Below are positions 59,068 to 64,000 of a DNA stretch of 64,000 bases, in pieces. Source of the DNA: Lachnospiraceae bacterium (lineage in GTDB: Bacteria > Bacillota > Clostridia > Lachnospirales > Lachnospiraceae). The position numbers and the translations under genes were made by a program. The notes beneath the pieces were generated by a model. That model was not told the DNA's origin, made no database searches, and saw only the letters and a program-made list of their open reading frames with translations. Location of the stretch: the NCBI GenBank assembly GCA_902363445.1, contig CABJAB010000006.1:124001-188000 (forward strand), read 5' to 3'. Position 1 is the stretch's first letter, and the number at the start of each line of letters is the position of its first letter.

Positions 59068-62000
59068 TCAGAGCGGGATCGCCCGTTCCAGGGAAAAAGA
59101 ATACAGATATCTTTCTTTCACCCGTTTTCCGGTGTTCTGTTCCAACGCTTCCTGATAATAATCCACCTGCGTCCGGTACCGTTCCAGGAAACGCCTCACG
59201 CCGGCCTCTCCTTCCATCTTATCCACTTTGTCCGTCTTATAGTCCACCAGGACTAACCCGTCTTCTTCTTCAAACCAGGCGTCGATGATTCCCTGAATGA
59301 GCATCCTCTCCTCTGACAGCCCGGCTTTCCCATACTCAGGACGGATCCTGGCCGCCGGCATTCCCATGACGAACTGCTGCTCTTTCCTGAGTGTCCCAAG
59401 ACGTTCTCCTTCTGCCATCCTGTGTCCCAGGGGAGAATCCAGAAATTTTGTGATTCTCTCCAGATTCAGCCGTTCTCCCGTTCCAGAAGGCAAAAGCCCC
59501 TGTTTTTCCAGAATCCTGACTGCTTCCTCCACACTTTCCTTTTTAGCCTCTGTAGTCATGGGGAGGAGCTCAAGCACCCGGTGGTAGGCGATGCCCCTGG
59601 CCGCTCCCGACAGTTCTTCCTCTTTTTCCAAAAAGGCCGGGCGTTTTCTGTCCGCGTCTCTGTCTTGATCCTCCATAAGGCGGATCGCCTCTTCTTCCCC
59701 TTCTGTCATGCCCATCTCTTTCAGCTGGGAGACCGTGAATTTTCTCGGCGCCGATACGGCCGCCAAATATGGATACACATAAGACAATTGATCCGCTATC
59801 TGCCCTGAAAGAACTTTTCCTTCTTCATCCGGAAGCCCGTCCCAATCCGTCAGCCTTTCCTTGAGAAGCTCTCCTGAGGCCTGTTTCTCGACCTCGTGGT
59901 ACACCAGCGCCTCTACATTCTCCACATGCACCGCCGCCGGTATTTCTTCTCCGTAGACCGGATGAAATACCGGGGGGGTAATCCCCCGTTCGGAAAGGAC
60001 CTCTCCGTAAACGCGGCTCCTCACCAGCGCCATGAGCATCCAGTCGAGATAAGAAGACGCTCTTGAGACTTCCTGGTAAGGCAGTTCTCTTCCCTTCCCC
60101 AGGCGGAGACTGTTCCATTTTGTGAGCTTCGTCTCCAGATAGCGGTCCGTCCCTGTGATGATCAGTTTCTCTTCCGCCCTTGTGAGCGCCACATACAGTA
60201 CGCGGAGCTCCTCGCCCAGGTTCTCCAGGCGCAGCTGCCTCTGAAAAACCTTCTTCGGAAGGGTGGCTGCCTTCAGCCTTCTTTCCGTATCGATATAATC
60301 CGCCGCGATTCCCAGATCCGGATGGAGCAGTATTTTTCCTCTCGCATCTCCCTGGTTGAACAGCTTGCCCGCTCCGGCCAGGATCACAATGGGATACTCC
60401 AGCCCCTTGCTTTTATGAATACTGGTGATACGCACCGTATCCTCCTGCTCACCGGCCAGGGAAGCTTCTCCGAAATCCACCGAATATTTCTGCAGGTTTT
60501 CAATATAGCGGACAAATTGAAATACCCCCTGATAACTGGTGTTCTCGTAGTCGACCGCCCGTTTTATAAGCATCTCTATATTTGCCAGCCTCAGCCGGCC
60601 TCCCGGCGAAGCCGCCAGGACATATTCGTATTCGGTCTTTTCCAGAATATAGCGAAGCAGCTGGTGAAGCCTCATATACACGGCTTTTTCCCGGAAATCA
60701 CGGATCATATTATAAAATCGTCGCACCTTTCCTCGAAGCTCCTCCGATACCATGGCATAGCTTCCGCCGTGTTCCTCTGCTCCCGTTTCATCAAGGCACC
60801 GTTTCACGGCTCCATAAAGCCCTCTCGTTTCCTTAGGCGCGATATCTGCGCGAAAATCGGCGGTTATCAGCGCAAGCTCCTCCGATGTGAAGCCTCCCAT
60901 GGGAGATTTCATCACCGAGGCCATGGGAATGTCCTGCATGGGATTGTCGATCACCCGCAGCAGATGAAGCACACACTGCACTTCCCTGGCTGTAAAATAT
61001 CCGGTCCTGGACTGAGCGCAGGCAGGGATTCCGGCTTCCATAAGGCTGTCTACAAAGACCTCCGCCCAACCGGTGACTGTCCTCAGAAGAATCACAATGT
61101 CTCCATATCTGGCCGTCCGGTATCCTTCTATTTGGCCGTCGTAAACCTTATATCCTGAGACCGGGTCCGTCAGTTCCCGAATGCGTTTGGCGACTGCCTT
61201 TGCTTCCAGCTCCTTCGCCTGGTATTCCGCAAGCTTCGCGTCGGCTTCCTTATCCCGGTCCTTCCCGGAATCTAGGAAAATGATCTCCGTCTTGCGGCTT
61301 TCCCCCGCCGGTTCTTCAGCCCCTTCCGGAAATCCGCGTCCCGGAACGAGGGCCGCATCCTCGTCATATGTGATCCCCCCCAGCTTCTTTTCCATCAGTT
61401 GGCTGAAAAAGAAGTTGACGGTACTGAGCACTTCTTCCCTGCTGCGGAAGTTCCGATGGAGATCTATCTTCTGATACAGGCTGTCTTCTGTCGTATAGGC
61501 TTCATATTTTTCCATGAAAAGCTCCGGTCTCGCCTGCCGGAATTTATAAATGCTCTGCTTTACATCGCCCACCATGAAGATATTGGGATGCCCGTCCCTT
61601 TCCCTGGATACGCTGTGCAGAATCTCCTCCTGGATCCGGTTGCTGTCCTGATATTCGTCGATCATGATCTCATAGAAGCTCTTGCTCATCTCCTCTGCTG
61701 CTTCCGTAGGGAGAAATTTCCCGTCCGGGCCTTCCTCCGTCAGGACCTTTAAAGCAAAATGCTCAATATCCCCAAAATCCACCAGATTCTTTTCCCGTTT
61801 GGCCGCGGAATAATCTTGCCCGAACTCCGCCGCCAGATCCACCAGCTCGCAGAGCGGTCCGCCGCATCCCCTGATATCGGAAAGCACCTGTTCCATATCC
61901 CCCAGGTAATATTGCTTCGCCATGTCCTGCAGGGCCTTTTTCATTTCATCCCGGAGGGCGGACAAAAACGCTTTCTTTTCATCGTCCACCGCCGGATCCC

Positions 62001-62871
62001 TTTTGGAAGGCTTACGAACAAACGCTGTTTTTAACCCCGACAAGATTTCTGCCGCTTCCTCATAAGTCCGGGCAGACAGCAAGCCCATGACAATCTGTTC
62101 GTCCGACCGGAACATATCCTCATAATAATACGGGCCTCCCGGTTCCAGGCAGGCCTCCCGCGCCGCCGTATAACGGGCGGCCAGTTCCTCCGCCTCCAGA
62201 TGGATTTCATCCATGAGACACTCCATCCACCCCGCGGACCGGACAGCTTCCGCGGAGCCGGCCTCCAGCTGATCCTTCCACTGTTTCAGCTGTCTGTCCG
62301 GATTCGGATAAGCAGACGCAAACTGATACAGCTTCTCGATATATTCCGGTATCCCTCCGTCTCCCTTCCCCTCGGCATAGCTTTCCACGAACTGAAAGAA
62401 TTCCGGAGCGGCTTCCTCATACTTCCTCTCCAGCAGGACCTTCATGACATCCTCGCGGAGCAGCTTCAGTTCTCCTTCATCCCCGATTCGAAAATCCGGG
62501 TCCAGGTCCAGGCTGCTGAAATAATTACGCACCACATAAAGACAGAAGCTGTCAATGGTCATGATCTTGGCATGGGGAAGCAGGTCCTCCTGGCGTTTCA
62601 GGTTCCGGTCATCCGGTTCTTCTTCCAGCCGGCCGGAAAGCCGCCTTGCGATACGCTCCTTCATCTGGCCCGCCGCGGCATTGGTAAAGGTCACCACCAG
62701 CAGCCTGTCTATATCCACAGGATGATCCTCATCGGTGATCATGGACAGGATCCTCTCCACCAGCACCGCGGTCTTTCCGCTGCCCGCCGCGGCCGCCACC
62801 AGAATGTTGCGGTCCCGCAGCCCGATTATCTGTTTCTGCTCATTTGTCCATTCCACAGCCAACTGAATCAC
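59068..62871 (-). CDS. addA: ATP-dependent helicase/nuclease subunit A (AddA)
   Basis: A 1267-residue AddA. UvrD-like helicase motifs: Q/N-terminal WTNEQKQIIGLRDRNILVAAAAGSGKTAVLVER (Walker A about 31), VTFTNAAAGQMKERI, IMIDEYQDSN (motif II, about 405), HRNFRSREEVL and LRVLYVALTRAEEKLII (motif VI). The C-terminal RecB-like nuclease has GIIDAWFEEEDGLVLVDYKTDK (about 1195). With AddB it resects double-strand breaks for recombination and degrades foreign linear DNA. Its GTG start at 62871 overlaps the AddB stop (GTGA), so translation is coupled. Confidence 0.97.
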   Translation of the reverse strand: MIQLAVEWTNEQKQIIGLRDRNILVAAAAGSGKTAVLVERILSMITDEDHPVDIDRLLVVTFTNAAAGQMKERIARRLSGRLEEEPDDRNLKRQEDLLPHAKIMTIDSFCLYVVRNYFSSLDLDPDFRIGDEGELKLLREDVMKVLLERKYEEAAPEFFQFVESYAEGKGDGGIPEYIEKLYQFASAYPNPDRQLKQWKDQLEAGSAEAVRSAGWMECLMDEIHLEAEELAARYTAAREACLEPGGPYYYEDMFRSDEQIVMGLLSARTYEEAAEILSGLKTAFVRKPSKRDPAVDDEKKAFLSALRDEMKKALQDMAKQYYLGDMEQVLSDIRGCGGPLCELVDLAAEFGQDYSAAKREKNLVDFGDIEHFALKVLTEEGPDGKFLPTEAAEEMSKSFYEIMIDEYQDSNRIQEEILHSVSRERDGHPNIFMVGDVKQSIYKFRQARPELFMEKYEAYTTEDSLYQKIDLHRNFRSREEVLSTVNFFFSQLMEKKLGGITYDEDAALVPGRGFPEGAEEPAGESRKTEIIFLDSGKDRDKEADAKLAEYQAKELEAKAVAKRIRELTDPVSGYKVYDGQIEGYRTARYGDIVILLRTVTGWAEVFVDSLMEAGIPACAQSRTGYFTAREVQCVLHLLRVIDNPMQDIPMASVMKSPMGGFTSEELALITADFRADIAPKETRGLYGAVKRCLDETGAEEHGGSYAMVSEELRGKVRRFYNMIRDFREKAVYMRLHQLLRYILEKTEYEYVLAASPGGRLRLANIEMLIKRAVDYENTSYQGVFQFVRYIENLQKYSVDFGEASLAGEQEDTVRITSIHKSKGLEYPIVILAGAGKLFNQGDARGKILLHPDLGIAADYIDTERRLKAATLPKKVFQRQLRLENLGEELRVLYVALTRAEEKLIITGTDRYLETKLTKWNSLRLGKGRELPYQEVSRASSYLDWMLMALVRSRVYGEVLSERGITPPVFHPVYGEEIPAAVHVENVEALVYHEVEKQASGELLKERLTDWDGLPDEEGKVLSGQIADQLSYVYPYLAAVSAPRKFTVSQLKEMGMTEGEEEAIRLMEDQDRDADRKRPAFLEKEEELSGAARGIAYHRVLELLPMTTEAKKESVEEAVRILEKQGLLPSGTGERLNLERITKFLDSPLGHRMAEGERLGTLRKEQQFVMGMPAARIRPEYGKAGLSEERMLIQGIIDAWFEEEDGLVLVDYKTDKVDKMEGEAGVRRFLERYRTQVDYYQEALEQNTGKRVKERYLYSFSLERAIPL

Positions 62872-64000
62872 CTGCCCTTCCCGCCGCTTTCGTCCTTCTC
62901 GGCCATTTCTTTCCAGATTTCCTCCGGCTTCCGTTCTGCCAGCCGTTTATAATCATAGCCCGCCGTCTTTTTGTCAAAACCGCAGACAGACCGGAAATCA
63001 CAATAATCGCATCCCGTCCTGTCCCGGCGTTTATAAGGCGCCGCAGAAACATCTCCTCCGGCGATGGCAGTTCCGAACTCCTTCATTCTGCCGCTTACAA
63101 AGTTCCTCAAATGAAAGAACTGCTCCTTCGAGGCGGCCGCGGACTTCCCCTTCACCAGGCTTCCGTCCTTCATGACCGCCGGGATCCATTTGGACGTTCC
63201 ATTTTCTCCGCCCTCCTGCTGGAACAGGGAGACGACCTGTTCGTCGCCATTGAAAAGCCCCTTGGGACGCAGTGCTTCCAGAACCGCGTCCTCCGGACTC
63301 GCCCCCGCGGATTCCCGCTCCAGCACCGGATCCTGGATCTGATAGTAAAACATGCCCGCCGGGACGATTTCCTTTCCCGGACGCTTTTCCTGCTCCCGTC
63401 TCATCACCGCGTCCAGATAGACGACCAGCTGCAGCTGCAGGCCATGGTATACGGCATTCAGATCAAAATCCGTGCCGCCGGATTTGTAGTCCACGATCTT
63501 CACATAGACATGCTCTTCGTCTTCAAACAGATCGATCCTGTCAATCTTTCCCTTCAGCTGCATACTCCCGCCTTCTGAAAGAGTGATCCTCATGGCCGAA
63601 TTTTCCCCCGGCGCAAAGCTCAGCTCAAAAGCGGCCGGTTCAAAGCTTCCCGCAGCCAGCTGCTCTCCCAAAGCCCATATCGTCTTTTCCGTGATCTTCT
63701 TCATCCGATCGTACAGATAATGATTTCTGGAAGAGCTTTTCAGAATGTCGCTCCCCAGGGAATCGGCCGCCTCTTCCATCGCCGCTTCCACCAGCTCATG
63801 CCGTTCTCCGTCGTCAGCAGATGCGATGGAGACACCTCTTTCCTCCGCTTTCTTGAAGCACAGCTCAACGGCACGGTGAAACACGTTGCCCATGTCCAGG
63901 GCTGCAAACTCAAATTCCTTCCGCTTCACCAGATTCAGCCCATATGTCAGGAACTGGGCGTACGCGCAGACCGCATACGTCTCCAGCCTGGTCACGCTTC
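62868..64000 (-). CDS. addB: ATP-dependent nuclease subunit B (AddB), 5' end off window
   Basis: The C-terminal 377 or so residues of AddB; the reading frame stays open to the right edge (full length is about 1150). The nuclease domain is complete: first Fe-S cysteine in YAVCAYAQFLTYGL at the right edge, GNVFHRAVELCFKK, KIVDYKSGGTDFDLNAVYHGLQLQLVVYLDA (catalytic Asp/Lys, RecB motif) and the remaining Fe-S cysteines in GCDYCDFRSVCGF. It partners AddA, encoded next with a four-base overlap. The apparent GTG start at 63995 is an internal valine codon. Confidence 0.94.
   Translation of the reverse strand, partial: SVTRLETYAVCAYAQFLTYGLNLVKRKEFEFAALDMGNVFHRAVELCFKKAEERGVSIASADDGERHELVEAAMEEAADSLGSDILKSSSRNHYLYDRMKKITEKTIWALGEQLAAGSFEPAAFELSFAPGENSAMRITLSEGGSMQLKGKIDRIDLFEDEEHVYVKIVDYKSGGTDFDLNAVYHGLQLQLVVYLDAVMRREQEKRPGKEIVPAGMFYYQIQDPVLERESAGASPEDAVLEALRPKGLFNGDEQVVSLFQQEGGENGTSKWIPAVMKDGSLVKGKSAAASKEQFFHLRNFVSGRMKEFGTAIAGGDVSAAPYKRRDRTGCDYCDFRSVCGFDKKTAGYDYKRLAERKPEEIWKEMAEKDESGGKGR

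Noticed and set aside
63993..63995. GTG at 63995 as start of a 375-residue protein
   Set aside because: It falls inside the conserved AddB nuclease region and the frame continues to the window edge, so the gene is truncated by the window.

Overview
The window reads as one contiguous, gene-dense chromosomal segment of a spore-forming anaerobic Firmicute, most likely a Lachnospiraceae (Clostridium cluster XIVa) gut organism. Evidence: a single-polypeptide pyruvate:ferredoxin oxidoreductase, a split transketolase, an AddAB nuclease, a small acid-soluble spore protein, a DarA-type c-di-AMP receptor, a PadR/DUF1700/DUF4097 cassette, strong AGGAGG ribosome binding sites and clear TTGACA/TATAAT promoters. 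Genus cannot be fixed from sequence reading alone. No transposase, integrase, phage gene or CRISPR array was seen.

1-13.7 kb is a sugar-catabolic locus. A long leftward operon runs from a divergent promoter near 11.55 kb: TIM-barrel isomerase, ribose-type ABC importer (ATPase, permease, lipoprotein), DUF4432 epimerase, fucose/arabinose-type isomerase, class II aldolase, rhamnulokinase-like kinase, an HPr-like protein without the active-site histidine, then a second aldolase and a second kinase (cut by the left edge). Rightward lie a DeoR regulator, a fructose-6-phosphate-aldolase-type transaldolase and a small cupin-like protein. The likely flow is uptake, isomerisation, phosphorylation and aldol cleavage of a deoxy- or pentose-type sugar.

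13.8-26.6 kb holds an aldo/keto reductase, a Gfo/Idh/MocA dehydrogenase, PFOR, split transketolase, a GT2 glycosyltransferase with a membrane protein, and a MurE-like ligase. 27-32.6 kb holds a truncated 3-dehydroquinate synthase II homologue, a small lipoprotein and a TPP-riboswitch-controlled thiCWDME operon (pyrimidine synthesis plus thiazole salvage, no thiazole synthesis genes). 32.7-47.9 kb contains a MATE pump, a TetM-like ribosome-protection GTPase, DarA, an Rrf2 regulator with cysK and metY, a DUF305 lipoprotein, a CobW GTPase, an NADP-type secondary alcohol dehydrogenase, GntR-deoC, and a two-component system cotranscribed with an M1-type peptidase.

48-50.4 kb carries a YoaP-like acetyltransferase and an AT-rich FRG-domain gene beside tRNA-Leu(UAG), the best candidate for acquired DNA. 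50.5-64 kb carries an NSS transporter, a CBS protein, a SASP, PspC, the PadR cassette, a C39-like protein, an aminotransferase, a YhfC-type membrane protein and addAB.

The most unusual signal is a family of five intergenic repeats (about 0.2-0.62 kb) at 14.7, 22.1, 24.7, 27.7 and 51.9 kb (the last inverted). They share both ends, are mosaics of interchangeable palindromic modules, encode no credible protein, and end in a conserved outward-facing promoter-like sequence. They look like non-autonomous mobile elements or large structured RNAs, and I do not recognise them as a described family.
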